A DNA stretch of 64,000 bases from Corynebacterium heidelbergense (GCF_028609845.1 NZ_CP063191.1:2046001-2110000), one strand, 5' to 3'; counted from the stretch's first letter, positions 1 to 9,633 are shown. Notes: generated from the letters alone by a model not told the origin. Numbers and translations are program-made.

Positions 1-5
1 CACTC

Positions 6-407
6 GTGGCTCGCCTTGTTCTACTCGTCCTCATTGTGGCGACAGTCATCCTCTTGTGGAAAGCCTTCGGACCCAAGACCTGGGCGAACCGCAACACTCA
101 GCCCCGCCAGACGATGCCGCCGCGGGGGCCGGACGACGATGAAGAGTTCCTGTGGAACCTCAAGAAGGAGCGTTTCAAGCAGCGCCGGGAGGCCGAGCGG
201 CGCCAGCAGGAGGAGACCGGGCAGGAACGGGCCGGGTCGGGGGAGGCTGGGCAGAAGCGGACGGGTACGGACGAGACTGGCGCAGCGGGGCCCACCCCTG
301 GGACCGAGGACCCGCGGCCGACGGACGGCATTGAAGGTCACGAGCGTCCAGATGAGGGCACCGATGGTTCCCTTGGGCCGTCGGGTCCGTCTGGGCCGTC
401 GCGCTAG
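6..407 (+). CDS. Small membrane-anchored protein, unknown function
   Basis: A 133-residue protein starting with GTG. An N-terminal hydrophobic segment (about residues 3-20, rich in Leu, Val and Ile) is followed by a highly charged tail (residues 42-90, many E, R, Q and K) that may be helical, and a Gly/Pro/Asp/Glu-rich low-complexity C terminus. That looks like a single-pass membrane anchor with a cytoplasmic tail. I recognise no family. Its stop overlaps the stop of the convergent kinase-like gene by 4 bases. The window edge hides its upstream region, so the start is provisional. Confidence 0.55.
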   Translation: MARLVLLVLIVATVILLWKAFGPKTWANRNTQPRQTMPPRGPDDDEEFLWNLKKERFKQRREAERRQQEETGQERAGSGEAGQKRTGTDETGAAGPTPGTEDPRPTDGIEGHERPDEGTDGSLGPSGPSGPSR

Positions 408-1426
408 GTCAGGGGGAGGCGGGGGCTGCGCCCGGTGCGGAAGTGATCGATGGTGAGGAACACGTCATCCCACTGCCGGTAAATTTCCGCTCGGCGAAGC
501 ACGCCGGGATCATCGGGGTCCACATCTGGATCCGCCATCTCCGGCGCGATCTCCTGCACCATGGCGAACACCTGGGCTGGCAATTCCGGGTCAATGCGAT
601 GCAGATGGGCGTAGTCGATCGCCGGATCGCCGACCGTCACATCCGAAAAATCGATGGCCCCCAACCCCAGCCGGGGATCCCACCGCAGATGCACCGGGGC
701 TACCTCCCCGTGCGTCAGGCAGCGGTAGCGGCCGGACGCCGCCAGCAGGGAATCCATCTTTTCCAGAGCGCGACGGGCCGCTTCGAGCTCAGCCGGTTCC
801 AGATTGGGCTCTAGGTAACGCTGGACTCGGGACTTCATCAGCGCGTGCTTGCCCGGCAGGGTGCGCTCGGTCTCGTTGAGCTCCGATTGCCCGGGGCCCC
901 ACCAGCTTTCCAGCCGGTTTACCGGGGGTAGTTGGGGGTTCAGGGTATGCATCGCCGCCAGGAGGCCGCCGAGCTGCGCTATCGCGCGCTGCCGCTGGTG
1001 CTCGGCGAGGGTTCTCCACAACTGACTGTCCAACTGTTTGCCCGGGATTTCCGATAACAGGGTAATTCGGATGCGCTGCGGGCCCCCGGCTGTGCCCGGC
1101 ACATGCGCCTGGCGCAGCGTCTCCGGCAGGCGCATCGCATCCTCCGGGTTGGGGAGCTCGGCGAGTCGGCGCCCCAGGGCCCCCACCACCCCGGTCTCCA
1201 GCGCTGCGTGCTTGCGATAGGCATTCGTGTAGGCTGCCCGGGCCACCAGGGAGTCCGGCAGCATGCCCTGAAACTCGAACTCGGTGGACTGCACGCCCTC
1301 CAAAATGACCACGGCGTGATCCATGCCTTGGATCGGCACGCGCACGCTTTCCCACATGAGATCCCGCCAGGTCAGGCTGACGAGATCAGGTAGCGTTTCC
1401 ACAGTCAGGTCGTCGATGCTCAGCAT
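404..1426 (-). CDS. Aminoglycoside phosphotransferase (APH)-fold kinase-like protein
   Basis: A 340-residue protein with the C-terminal signature of APH/choline-kinase-like enzymes: a catalytic-loop variant HGEVAPVHL (usual HGD...N) near residue 240 and IDFSD (metal-binding DFG-like Asp) near residue 260, then the [10 protein letters not shown] segment typical of the family. The catalytic Asp of HGD is Glu here, so activity is uncertain. Its start overlaps the end of rmlA by 7 bases, so it is probably the last gene of the rmlC-rmlA transcript. This links it by context to nucleotide-sugar or envelope metabolism rather than antibiotic resistance. The substrate is unknown. Confidence 0.75.
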   Translation of the reverse strand: MLSIDDLTVETLPDLVSLTWRDLMWESVRVPIQGMDHAVVILEGVQSTEFEFQGMLPDSLVARAAYTNAYRKHAALETGVVGALGRRLAELPNPEDAMRLPETLRQAHVPGTAGGPQRIRITLLSEIPGKQLDSQLWRTLAEHQRQRAIAQLGGLLAAMHTLNPQLPPVNRLESWWGPGQSELNETERTLPGKHALMKSRVQRYLEPNLEPAELEAARRALEKMDSLLAASGRYRCLTHGEVAPVHLRWDPRLGLGAIDFSDVTVGDPAIDYAHLHRIDPELPAQVFAMVQEIAPEMADPDVDPDDPGVLRRAEIYRQWDDVFLTIDHFRTGRSPRLPLT

Positions 1427-2304
1427 GACGGCGGCTCCTCATCTCTGGGCGGAAGTGCGCGCAGGTAGGCACCATAGGGGCTGGAGCCCAAGGAATCGGC
1501 CGCGCCGAGCAGGGTGCCTTCGTCGATCCACCCCATTCGCCAGGCCACCTCCTCCGGGCACGACACCTTCAGCCCCTGCCGTTTTTCGATGGCCCGCACG
1601 AAATCGCTCGCCGCGTTGAGGTCGTCCACCGTTCCGGTGTCCAGCCACGCCGTACCGCGCGGCAAAACCTCCACGTGCAAACGCCCTTCCCCCATATACC
1701 TGCGGTTGATGTCGGTAATTTCCAGCTCGCCCCTGGCCGACGGGGTGATGGACTGGGCGACTTCCACCACATCGCAGGAGTAGAAATACAGGCCCGGCAC
1801 AGCATAAGGGGATTTTGGCTGCTTCGGTTTCTCCTCGATACTTACGGCCCGCCCCTCTGCAGTGAATTGGACCACGCCGTAAGCGCTTGGGTCGGCCACT
1901 CGGTAACCGAAAATCACCCCGCCATCGGGGTCATTGAACCGGCGTAATTGCGTGCCCAGACCGGACCCGTAGAAGATGTTATCGCCCAGGACCAGGGCGA
2001 CGGATTCGTTAGCAATAAAGTCGGCCCCAATGATGAAGGCTTCGGCGAGGCCGCGGGGTTCGTCTTGCTCCGCGTAGGAAATGTCTACCCCAAAACGGCT
2101 GCCATCACCCAAGAGTGTGCGGAAGGCGGGAGCGTCCTGGGGTGTGGTGATCACGAGGATGTCCCGGATCCCGGCCAGCATGAGTGTGGACAAGGGGTAG
2201 TAGATCATGGGCTTGTCATAAACCGGCACTAGCTGCTTGGAGACGGAGAACGTGATAGGCCACAGCCTGCTGCCGGTCCCCCCGGCAAGGATGATGCCCC
2301 TCAT
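1420..2304 (-). CDS. rmlA: Glucose-1-phosphate thymidylyltransferase
   Basis: Makes dTDP-glucose from dTTP and glucose 1-phosphate, the first step of dTDP-L-rhamnose synthesis. In mycolata, rhamnose sits in the linker that joins arabinogalactan to peptidoglycan. The 294-residue length fits the family. The N-terminal nucleotide-binding loop [11 protein letters not shown] is followed by [16 protein letters not shown] and [10 protein letters not shown], all diagnostic of RmlA. Start and upstream stop overlap as ATGA with rmlC, so the two are translationally coupled. The next gene overlaps its end by 7 bases. Confidence 0.95.
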   Translation of the reverse strand: MRGIILAGGTGSRLWPITFSVSKQLVPVYDKPMIYYPLSTLMLAGIRDILVITTPQDAPAFRTLLGDGSRFGVDISYAEQDEPRGLAEAFIIGADFIANESVALVLGDNIFYGSGLGTQLRRFNDPDGGVIFGYRVADPSAYGVVQFTAEGRAVSIEEKPKQPKSPYAVPGLYFYSCDVVEVAQSITPSARGELEITDINRRYMGEGRLHVEVLPRGTAWLDTGTVDDLNAASDFVRAIEKRQGLKVSCPEEVAWRMGWIDEGTLLGAADSLGSSPYGAYLRALPPRDEEPPSC

Positions 2305-3011
2305 CGGCCCACGCCACCTTCCGGCTCCCCCTCATAGGCGTCCGCATGGGCCAGAGCATCCTCCCATTCGCTGCGTAATTGCTGCTCCCAACCGCGGCAT
2401 TCCCGCCACTGAGGCAAGCGCTGGGTCACTTCTGCGAGCAAAGGTGCGTTGACGTCTTTGTCGGAGCGGACCGCGTCGGCGGCATCCACCCCCCATTCGA
2501 TCCCCAAGGCGGCATCGAAGGCATTGATCTCGAATTCTCGCCGGGGGTTGTACGCCTCATTGACCAGATAGGTGACGGTCGCGGTGTCTGAGATAGCCGT
2601 GAACCCGTGCCCCACGCCGACCGGTACAAAGACCGCGCGAACGGTAGCGGCGGACAATGGAATGGAAATGTGCTTGCCGTAGGTGGGCGAACCTCGACGA
2701 ACGTCCACTAAGACGTCGTTGACTTCCCCGGCCACGCAGGTAACGAATTTGGCTTGACCCGGGGGAACCTCGGCCAGGTGTATTCCCCGCACGACCGCCC
2801 GCTTGGAATGGGAAATGTTGGCCTGCGCTATCTCGAATGGATACCCCAGTTTCTCGGCGCATTCATCGGCCCGAAACCACTCGGCGAAGCTACCGCGCTC
2901 GTCGCCGTGTATGCGCGGGCTAAAGACCCAAGCGCCGGCGATGGGGAGCTCGGTAATCCCTCCCGCACGGCGCAGTTCGGGCAGTTCTAGCTGCTGGCCA
3001 CCATTAGTCAT
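2301..3011 (-). CDS. rmlC: dTDP-4-dehydrorhamnose 3,5-epimerase
   Basis: Epimerises the dTDP-4-keto-6-deoxyglucose intermediate in rhamnose synthesis. The cupin domain shows GDERGSF, the catalytic-His segment [17 protein letters not shown] and VPVGVGHGF. The frame runs upstream to 3062, but I place the start at the ATG ending at 3011: a TANNNT hexamer lies exactly 7 nt before it, so the mRNA is probably leaderless. That gives 236 residues. In some corynebacteria RmlC is fused to RmlD; here the protein ends after the epimerase domain plus a short tail, and no RmlD reductase is in the window. Confidence 0.92.
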   Translation of the reverse strand: MTNGGQQLELPELRRAGGITELPIAGAWVFSPRIHGDERGSFAEWFRADECAEKLGYPFEIAQANISHSKRAVVRGIHLAEVPPGQAKFVTCVAGEVNDVLVDVRRGSPTYGKHISIPLSAATVRAVFVPVGVGHGFTAISDTATVTYLVNEAYNPRREFEINAFDAALGIEWGVDAADAVRSDKDVNAPLLAEVTQRLPQWRECRGWEQQLRSEWEDALAHADAYEGEPEGGVGR

Positions 3012-3018
3012 GCTCAAC

Positions 3019-3024
3019 ACTCTA
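3019..3024 (-). promoter_or_regulatory. -10 element of leaderless rmlC promoter
   Basis: On the minus strand TAGAGT is followed by exactly 7 nt and then the rmlC ATG. This spacing puts the transcription start at or next to the A of ATG. Confidence 0.6.
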
Positions 3025-3104
3025 GCTAGGTGAACCTCGCGGCTGCCGGGAGCGCCTTGCACGGCCGGGTGGGCAGGCTGACCGTGGGACGGTCGGGCGG
3101 TTTT

Positions 3105-3118
3105 CGGATAGGCATATC
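3105..3118. promoter_or_regulatory. Inverted repeat between rmlC and the MFS gene
   Basis: GGATA and TATCC flank a 4-base centre (GGCA) in the divergent region, about 35 bases upstream of the transporter start. It is a possible operator for the transporter. No regulator gene is adjacent. Confidence 0.3.
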
Positions 3119-3152
3119 CTCTTGGCCGTAAATCCTGATAAGTTCTCCCCCA

Positions 3153-4466
3153 ATGGAAACTACGGTATCAGCAGCGGAAACCCGCTCCACGCGCATCCCT
3201 GACCAACGTCGTATTCTGGGTGCCACACTAGTTGGCAGCACTATTGAATGGTACGACTTCTTCATCTATGCCCAGGCTGCCGGGCTCATTTTTGCGGACC
3301 AGTTCTTCAAGCCCCTTGGACGCGATGGCACTCTGGCGCAAATCGTTTCTTGGGCCACACTGGGCATCAGCTTCCTATTTCGACCTCTGGGGGCGGCCAT
3401 CGCGGGCCATTTGGGCGACCGCTATGGGCGCAAGATGGTACTGGCGGGCACCCTCATCCTCATGGGCCTGGCCACCGCGCTGATCGGCGTTCTCCCGACC
3501 TACGCCACCATTGGGGCTGCGGCGCCCGTCCTGCTCATTCTGCTGCGCATTCTGCAAGGCTTCTCCGCCGGGGGCGAATGGGGCGGAGCCGCCCTGCTTG
3601 CCGTGGAGCACGCGCCAGCGCGCCGCCGCGGGGTCTTCGGCGCATACCCCCAGATCGGAGTTCCCCTGGGACTCGCTGTGGCAACCACAGTCCTGCTGGC
3701 GCTCAGCGCCATCTTCGGACAATCTGCCTACCAGGATTGGGGATGGCGCATTCCATTCCTACTGAGCTTCGTTCTGGTGGCGGTGGGACTGGTGGTCCGA
3801 TCCCGGGTAGCCGAATCTCCGGTCTTTGAGGAAATCCGGCACCGGGCCAGCGAATCCAGCGCACCACTGGGTGTCTTGCTCAAGGGCCACAGCCCCGTAG
3901 TGTTGCGAGCCGCGTTGATCTTCGCCGGTAACAACGCCGCAGGTTATATGCTGATCGCCTTCATGGGTTCCTATGCCGCCAAGACGCTGAAGCTGCCGCA
4001 AACGCAGGTGTACGCGGCCGTGGCAATCGGCGCTGTCATCTGGACGGCGGTGACCCTTTGGTCCGGTTACCTGTCGGATCGCTTCGGCCGGATTAATACG
4101 TTCCTCGTGGGTTACGGCCTGCTCTTCGTCACTGCCTGGCCCGCCTGGATCCTCATCGATAAGGCGGATATCACCCTCTTCGCCTTCGCCCTGGCAATCC
4201 TGACCCTCGGGCTTGGTCTCAGCTACGGCCCCCAGCCTGCGCTTTACGCCGAGATGTTCCCCCGCCGAATCCGCTACTCCGGCCTGTCCGTGAGCTACGC
4301 CCTGGGTTCCATCCTCGGTGGCGCCTTCGCCCCGATGATTGCCCAGCTGCTGCTGAACAAGACCCACGGCACCTGGTCCATCGCGATCTACCTCATGGTC
4401 ATGTCCGCAGTCTCGGCTGCCGCCCTTCTCGCCACGCCGCGCAGCATAGAGCGCTCCGCCCTCTAG
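3153..4466 (+). CDS. MFS transporter, metabolite:H+ symporter (MHS) family
   Basis: A 437-residue polytopic protein with about 12 hydrophobic segments. Family marks are STIEWYDFFIYAQAAG in TM1, GHLGDRYGRKMVL in the loop 2-3 signature, LRILQGFSAGGEWGGA in TM4 and a second GYLSDRFGR in the C-terminal half. The MHS branch (ShiA, ProP, KgtP, citrate carriers) imports organic acids or osmolytes with protons. I cannot assign the substrate. A TAAGTT lies 8 nt before the ATG, so it may be leaderless. It sits between rmlC and rmlB with no evident functional link. A long polypyrimidine tract follows its stop. Confidence 0.88.
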   Translation: METTVSAAETRSTRIPDQRRILGATLVGSTIEWYDFFIYAQAAGLIFADQFFKPLGRDGTLAQIVSWATLGISFLFRPLGAAIAGHLGDRYGRKMVLAGTLILMGLATALIGVLPTYATIGAAAPVLLILLRILQGFSAGGEWGGAALLAVEHAPARRRGVFGAYPQIGVPLGLAVATTVLLALSAIFGQSAYQDWGWRIPFLLSFVLVAVGLVVRSRVAESPVFEEIRHRASESSAPLGVLLKGHSPVVLRAALIFAGNNAAGYMLIAFMGSYAAKTLKLPQTQVYAAVAIGAVIWTAVTLWSGYLSDRFGRINTFLVGYGLLFVTAWPAWILIDKADITLFAFALAILTLGLGLSYGPQPALYAEMFPRRIRYSGLSVSYALGSILGGAFAPMIAQLLLNKTHGTWSIAIYLMVMSAVSAAALLATPRSIERSAL

Positions 4467-4524
4467 CCCCCTCTCCGCCCCCTTTCCCTTCTCTCCCCCT
4501 TCCCTTTCTCTCCCCCCTCTCTTC
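4467..4524 (+). repeat. Polypyrimidine tract in a convergent spacer
   Basis: Of 58 bases, 57 are C or T (one G at 4477). The tract begins directly after the MFS stop and lies between this gene and the convergent rmlB. It has no hairpin, so it is not a classic intrinsic terminator. Confidence 0.7.
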
Positions 4525-4564
4525 GGCCCGACCCACCGGGCACGGGCCACCCCCTTTCACAGGC

Positions 4565-5686
4565 TCATGCCCCGCCCTGTGCCAACACCTTCTCGTGGTG
4601 CCGATAACCTGCCTCGGCGGCGCGCCGCGCCTCTCGCCACCATTGCTCGTGTTCGCGGTACCACCGAATAGTCTCGGCGAGCCCCGCCGCGAAATCATTG
4701 TATCGGGGTACCCACCCAAGCTCGCGGACACTGGATGGGTCGATTGCGTAGCGGCGGTCGTGGCCCGACCGATCGGTGACGTGAACAAAGTCCCTGGGGT
4801 CCTTGCCGAACGCTTCAAGCAGGTCCCCAACGACCTGACGGTTGCTGCGCTCGCCGTCGGCGCCGATGAGGTACGTCCTCCCCGCCGCTCCCCTTTCCAG
4901 AATGGCCCACACCGCATCGTTGTGGTCATCCACGTGGATCCAATCCCGGACGTTATGGCCAGCCCCATACAGGCGCGGCTTCTCCCCGTCGATAAGCCCG
5001 GTGATCTGCCGGGGAATGAATTTCTCCGGGTGCTGCCGGGGGCCGTAATTGTTGGAGCAGTTGGAAATCGTCGCGCTCAATCCCAGGGAGCGCACGAATG
5101 CCCGCACGAAGTGGTCGGCCGAAGCTTTGGAAGCGGAATACGGGGAGGAGGGTCGATAGGGGGTGTCTGGGGTGAATCGTTGGGGGTCGTCTAGAGCCAA
5201 GTCCCCAAAAACTTCATCGGTGGAGATGTGATGCAGGTGCACCCCGTGGGCCACTGCGGCCCGAGCGACGTTGACAGTGCCCTCCACATTGCTCCGCGCG
5301 AAAATTGCTGGGTCCCGCAGGGAGTTGTCGTTGTGACTTTCGGCGGCGAAGTGGACGATGCCCACCGGACCATCCGCGCGCTCCACCTCCGCGGCGACGA
5401 TATCGTCGACGGCGTGGCTGTCGGCAACATCTGCGCGAGTGAAACCGACCCGTCGCCCATACACCTCGGCCAGCGGGGCGCCGTTATCTGCGCAGAGGTT
5501 TGCGGGATTGGACGCGTAGGTCATGGCGTCCACAATATGAATCCGCAGGTCAGGACGCTGCCGCAGGGACCGATGCACGAAATTGGAACCGATAAACCCC
5601 GCCCCTCCAGTGACGATGAGGGTCGAAAAGCTGCGGGGGTCGCTGTGGGTGCGCCCCGGGGCCGGGGTGGCGGGCGTGTCGGTCAT
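4565..5686 (-). CDS. rmlB: dTDP-glucose 4,6-dehydratase
   Basis: NAD-dependent conversion of dTDP-glucose to dTDP-4-keto-6-deoxyglucose. It is an extended short-chain dehydrogenase: VTGGAGFIGSNFVHRSL near residue 27 binds NAD, HISTDEVFGDL holds the catalytic Thr-Asp-Glu, and SSPYSASKASADHFVRA holds the YxxxK pair; NNYGPRQHPEKFIP follows. The frame is open to 6052, but the upstream part is a shadow of ccsB. The ATG ending at 5686 has TAGCCT exactly 7 nt upstream and gives a normal 373 residues. It is transcribed separately from rmlC-rmlA. Confidence 0.93.
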   Translation of the reverse strand: MTDTPATPAPGRTHSDPRSFSTLIVTGGAGFIGSNFVHRSLRQRPDLRIHIVDAMTYASNPANLCADNGAPLAEVYGRRVGFTRADVADSHAVDDIVAAEVERADGPVGIVHFAAESHNDNSLRDPAIFARSNVEGTVNVARAAVAHGVHLHHISTDEVFGDLALDDPQRFTPDTPYRPSSPYSASKASADHFVRAFVRSLGLSATISNCSNNYGPRQHPEKFIPRQITGLIDGEKPRLYGAGHNVRDWIHVDDHNDAVWAILERGAAGRTYLIGADGERSNRQVVGDLLEAFGKDPRDFVHVTDRSGHDRRYAIDPSSVRELGWVPRYNDFAAGLAETIRWYREHEQWWREARRAAEAGYRHHEKVLAQGGA

Positions 5687-5693
5687 GTGGTCC

Positions 5694-5699
5694 AGGCTA
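5694..5699 (-). promoter_or_regulatory. -10 element of leaderless rmlB promoter
   Basis: TAGCCT on the minus strand, 7 nt, then ATG. It supports initiation inside the ccsB-rmlB spacer rather than read-through from the cytochrome genes alone. Confidence 0.55.
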
Positions 5700-5778
5700 G
5701 CGGGCGGGGAATCGACGACGACAGCCGGAGCTCGCAGCCCGGTAACCCGGTCCAGGCCAGAGCGCGCAGCCTGGTGGC

Positions 5779-6891
5779 CTAATTCAGGCCGGCGTAGGAG
5801 TGCAGGCCAGAGACCACCATGTTGATAAAGAAGAGATTGAAGACCATCGTGGCAAAGGCCAGGACGTTGATCCATGCAGATCTCGACCCGCGCCATCCCG
5901 GCGTAGCCCGGGCGTGGAGATAGGCGGCATAGAGGATCCAGGTAATGAAGGACACGGTCTCTTTCGGGTCCCACCCCCAGAACCGGCTCCAAGCGGCCTC
6001 CGCCCAGATCGCGCCGAACACCACTCCCAGTCCGAAGATGGGCAGGGCCCACACGGCTGAGCGGTAGGCCAGGGCGTCCAGCTTGGCGGCGTCTGGCAGG
6101 GGCCCGGCGATCACGCCCAGCAGCCCCTTTTCCTGTCCCCGTGGCTGCGCCTTGCGGACGAGGTACATGATCGAAGCCATCCCGGAAACCAGGCCGATAC
6201 TAGCGCCGATGGAGACCGTGGACACGTGGACGACGAACCAGTGGGACTGCAGGGCGGGCACCACCGGCGCCGTCTGTGCGTAGAGTTTCGCGCCGCCGTA
6301 GAACAGCAGCGCCACGATCGGTGTGAGAATCCACGGCCACATCACCCGCATGGCCTTGCGGCGCAGCACGATGGTGGACACGATCATGGCGAACAAGCTG
6401 ACCACGGAGACGTACTCAAAGAGATTGCCCCAGGGGAAGCGCTGGGCTGACACGCCGCGCAGGATGAGGTGTGCAGCGTGGACGGCGATGGCCAGGAGCA
6501 CGAGGGCTTGCGTTACGCCACCGAGGCGGTCGGCGCGACCGATCTTTCTTAGGATCGCATCCGCCTGTAGCCGGGCGGGAAGGGCGCTCTCCTCCGTCGG
6601 GCTGGCAAGTGCGGAAACGGTGTCGGCTGCCGGTGGCTCCGTGTTCGTTTCATTGTGGACGCCACCCCCACCACTTCCCACCAGAACCTTCTCCGGGGCG
6701 CCGAGACGAGCCTCGGCTGAAGCGGCCGGGGTTTGCGCACCCAGCAGTGCCGCGCGTTCGCGCCGAGCTTCGGTGGCGGTGCGGACCATGCCGTAGTACA
6801 CCAGCGAGACCGCCAGGGCCAGCAGGTAGAGCACAACGGCCGTCTTGAACGCGACGTCCGAGAACTGCGCCAGATCCTGATCGATAATCAT
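5779..6891 (-). CDS. ccsB: Cytochrome c biogenesis protein CcsB/CcsA (ResC type)
   Basis: Polytopic haem-handling subunit of the system II cytochrome c synthase, partner of ResB. It carries the Trp-rich haem-binding motif (WSRFWGWDPKETVSF) in the C-terminal third, flanked by His-containing helices, and about 8 membrane segments. The 370 residues include a variable polar insert near residues 45-100, common in actinobacterial members. The start ATG has AGGAAG upstream on the minus strand. It is separated from resB by an inserted lipoprotein-like gene on the other strand. Confidence 0.92.
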   Translation of the reverse strand: MIIDQDLAQFSDVAFKTAVVLYLLALAVSLVYYGMVRTATEARRERAALLGAQTPAASAEARLGAPEKVLVGSGGGGVHNETNTEPPAADTVSALASPTEESALPARLQADAILRKIGRADRLGGVTQALVLLAIAVHAAHLILRGVSAQRFPWGNLFEYVSVVSLFAMIVSTIVLRRKAMRVMWPWILTPIVALLFYGGAKLYAQTAPVVPALQSHWFVVHVSTVSIGASIGLVSGMASIMYLVRKAQPRGQEKGLLGVIAGPLPDAAKLDALAYRSAVWALPIFGLGVVFGAIWAEAAWSRFWGWDPKETVSFITWILYAAYLHARATPGWRGSRSAWINVLAFATMVFNLFFINMVVSGLHSYAGLN

Positions 6892-7038
6892 ATGTTTGGT
6901 CTTCCTGTAAGCCGGGACGCTTTTCGCAATTTGCCCGCGCGCGCCCTGCGGACTTGTTTACCTTAGGCCCAATGTAGAACTGTTGTGCGGCGCAACTCAA
7001 TACTGCGGGCTAGGCAACGCAGCGGAAGGCGGGCTTCG

Positions 7039-7872
7039 ATGGTGGCAACCAGGCGCAATGTGCGGACGCTGGGAGCGGTGATCGCCGCAGCTTTGTTGGG
7101 GCTTGGCGGCGCAGCCGCGTGCGGGACATCGCCGGAGAGAGGCGATGGCGCCGACAGCGCCGGCTCGGCCTCCGAGGAGGATCGACGTCCCCCGGAGCAG
7201 CGCTTCCAGTGGTCCGCTAAGGCACCGGATCCCCACGGAGTTGAGGTTTATGCTCCCCCGGCCGGGGAAGGCCGCGGGCAAGTTTTGTCTACAGCTACGC
7301 GCACCTACGACCCGGGCTCGACCCAGGCTCGCGAATCCCGGCCAGAGAACATCATCTTTCAGATCACGGACTTGGGCGGAATACATCCGGTAGCTTTTTC
7401 CACCTCTGATGGTCCGACGGGTTTCGACGGCCTCGTGCCCGTTGGGTACACCCAGTCGGCGGCGGGGGCTGCCCTGGCAGCGCAGGCTTATATGACGGCC
7501 CCCACGGGGCAGGGATATGGGGACCTGGTGGAGAAGGTTGTCGAGGATGCGACGGATGCGGACCGCCGCAGCGCGCGGCAACACAGTGATCGCATGGCGG
7601 GCGACGCGGAGATGAAGGAGCGTTCCGTCGCCGGCTACTACCCCGCCTCGGAAGGCGCTCGCGTCGCTCTCGTCGCCGCAGATCGAGCCGAGGTGATGAT
7701 CTACGAGCGGGGGCAGAAAGCGGACGGGTCGGTCGGGTTCTTCGGCCGGCCAATGTCTCTGCACTGGGCAGAGGGTAGATGGAAAATCTCCAGCTTCCAC
7801 ACGTTCCCGCGGATGTGGGAGGGCGACCAGCTGCCACCGGAGGCGTGGCAGTGGTTCGGCCATGATAACTAA
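7039..7872 (+). CDS. Putative secreted/lipoprotein-like protein, unknown function
   Basis: A 277-residue protein with Arg-rich start, a hydrophobic stretch (about residues 10-28) and a Cys after Ala-Ala-Ala, then a Ser/Glu/Arg linker. This looks like an exported protein, possibly a lipoprotein, although the lipobox is not canonical. The body contains VPVGYTQSAAGAALAAQAYM and ends in a Trp/Phe-rich segment; similar proteins are annotated as uncharacterised in actinobacteria. The frame opens at GTG 6985, but the ATG at 7039 has GGAAGGCGGG just upstream and starts directly at the signal peptide. It is divergent from ccsB and convergent with resB, hence an insertion in the cytochrome c locus. Confidence 0.7.
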   Translation: MVATRRNVRTLGAVIAAALLGLGGAAACGTSPERGDGADSAGSASEEDRRPPEQRFQWSAKAPDPHGVEVYAPPAGEGRGQVLSTATRTYDPGSTQARESRPENIIFQITDLGGIHPVAFSTSDGPTGFDGLVPVGYTQSAAGAALAAQAYMTAPTGQGYGDLVEKVVEDATDADRRSARQHSDRMAGDAEMKERSVAGYYPASEGARVALVAADRAEVMIYERGQKADGSVGFFGRPMSLHWAEGRWKISSFHTFPRMWEGDQLPPEAWQWFGHDN

Positions 7873-7962
7873 CTCCTTTTGGAATGGAGCAGCGCTCAAG
7901 CAGCGAATTTTCTAGACCGACTGACGAACAGCCCCAAAGAACCGACATCAGATCCGCGCGGT

Positions 7963-9633
7963 CTAGTCCCGCTCGCCGAGTGCCTCGTCCAGGCCGTCGC
8001 CGAACTTCTCGTTCCAGTCCATATTCCCACTGTCGAGGTCCTCGTCAAGGTCTTCCTCGCCAAGCCCCAGGATGCGCTCGGCACGGCGGTTGAACTCGGC
8101 ACCCCATCCAGCGGAATCCGTGCGGGACAAACCGGCGATCTCCACTCTCGTGCCACCGGAGTCCTCGATGGGGATCAACCGGACCCAGAATCGGCGCCGT
8201 TTGATGCGGAGGGATCCGACCAGGCCAACGAGCATGAGCAGTGCGGACGCCAGCACCCAGCGCACCGAGGGGTCATGCGAGATCTGCAAGTTTGCAAATT
8301 CCTTGGCGCCGTCAAAGCTGATTTGCGTTCCATCGTCTAGCCGAACCGATTGCCCCTGGCGCAGATTGACGCGGTCCAGTTTCTGCATCGCGCCACTGTG
8401 CAACTGCTGAGGGTCCAAGCTGAAGATGTTTTGGCTCCGACCCGCGTCTAGCCCCGTGTCACCCCGATAAATATCGATCGCCACCGCAGGGTCCCGCAAT
8501 GCCGGGTAATTGGACATGAGCAGCGCATTATTCTTCCCCGAGAACTCTGCGGATGGGGCAAACAATCCTTGCAGCGAAATTTGGTGCTGACGGCGGTCTA
8601 GCAGGTCCTTGTACAGGCCAGCCGGCGGATCCCAGCGCACCGCACCGGAGGACAGGAAATTCACGGGGTCGTCCGGGCGGAACTGGATTGTTTCGGTTCG
8701 CTTTTCCCCGTTGGGCCAGGTGATGGTGAACGTCGGGGCGTACCCGTGCCCTTGCAGATACACCCTGTCACCGTTCAGGCGCAGGGGATGGTTGACCCGC
8801 AACTGCGTTTTGGGCCAGTCCCGCGTGTCCTGGTACACCGTATCCCCGGTGGCGTAATCGATATTGGAGCTGAACTTCGTGGCCTGGCCGTTGGGAAGGT
8901 AGTCGGCCGTGAAATCCTTGACATTCACGCAGTACGGGTTGAGGCCCGTGCCATCGAACAAGGGGCCGTTGCGGAAGGAATCGAAGTTGGAGACCGCCGA
9001 ATTGCAAAACTGCGATTGCTGGGTCCCCGCCACCACGATGACCTGGCCCTCGTAGTAGACCATCCGCCCTGCGGCGACAGCTATCATCAGCCCGACGAGG
9101 GCAAGGTGGAAGATCAGGTTGGCGAACTCGCGGAGATACCCCTTCTCGGCGGACATGGACCACTGGTTCCCCCGGTCCTCCGCCGGCTCGTATTCACCTT
9201 TCTGCCACCCTTTGAACTCCTTGCGCAGGCGCTCCTTGACCACCTCCGGAGAGGCCTCTACATCCCCCACGGCGTAGCTCGGCATGCGGGACAACACCTT
9301 GGGAGCCCTGGGCGGGGTGGAGCGTAAAGCCTTGTAGTGATCCCAGGAGCGCGGCAGAATGCACCCGACGAGGGAAACGAACAGCAGAATGTAGATCGCG
9401 GCGAACCAGGGCGAGCTGAACACGTCGAACAACCCGATACGGTCGAAAATCTCCGCCGTCTTACCGTTGGCCTTGATGTAGTCCAGCACCTTGGACTCGT
9501 TGAGGGAGCGCTGCGGCAGTAGGGCTCCGGGGATGGCGGCAATGGAAAGGAGAAACAGGAGAACGAGGGCGGTCTTCATCCTGGTTAACCATTGCCACCC
9601 TTTGCGGGGCAGGCTTGCGATGGTTTTTAACAC
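7963..9633 (-). CDS. resB: Cytochrome c biogenesis protein ResB (Ccs1)
   Basis: Partner of CcsB in the haem-attachment complex of system II; holds reduced apocytochrome outside the membrane. The N-terminal half has three hydrophobic segments (near residues 20-40, 75-95 and 170-190), then a large extracytoplasmic domain and a last membrane segment around residues 455-475. This is the usual ResB plan at 556 residues. I start at the GTG ending at 9633 because AAGG lies about 7 nt before it; the 15-residue upstream extension looks non-coding. It is followed by a polar acidic cytoplasmic tail. Confidence 0.9.
   Translation of the reverse strand: MLKTIASLPRKGWQWLTRMKTALVLLFLLSIAAIPGALLPQRSLNESKVLDYIKANGKTAEIFDRIGLFDVFSSPWFAAIYILLFVSLVGCILPRSWDHYKALRSTPPRAPKVLSRMPSYAVGDVEASPEVVKERLRKEFKGWQKGEYEPAEDRGNQWSMSAEKGYLREFANLIFHLALVGLMIAVAAGRMVYYEGQVIVVAGTQQSQFCNSAVSNFDSFRNGPLFDGTGLNPYCVNVKDFTADYLPNGQATKFSSNIDYATGDTVYQDTRDWPKTQLRVNHPLRLNGDRVYLQGHGYAPTFTITWPNGEKRTETIQFRPDDPVNFLSSGAVRWDPPAGLYKDLLDRRQHQISLQGLFAPSAEFSGKNNALLMSNYPALRDPAVAIDIYRGDTGLDAGRSQNIFSLDPQQLHSGAMQKLDRVNLRQGQSVRLDDGTQISFDGAKEFANLQISHDPSVRWVLASALLMLVGLVGSLRIKRRRFWVRLIPIEDSGGTRVEIAGLSRTDSAGWGAEFNRRAERILGLGEEDLDEDLDSGNMDWNEKFGDGLDEALGERD

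Noticed and set aside
5687..6052. N-terminal extension of rmlB into ccsB
   Set aside because: Residues are the antisense-phase translation of ccsB; the ATG at 5686 with its -10 gives a normal RmlB.
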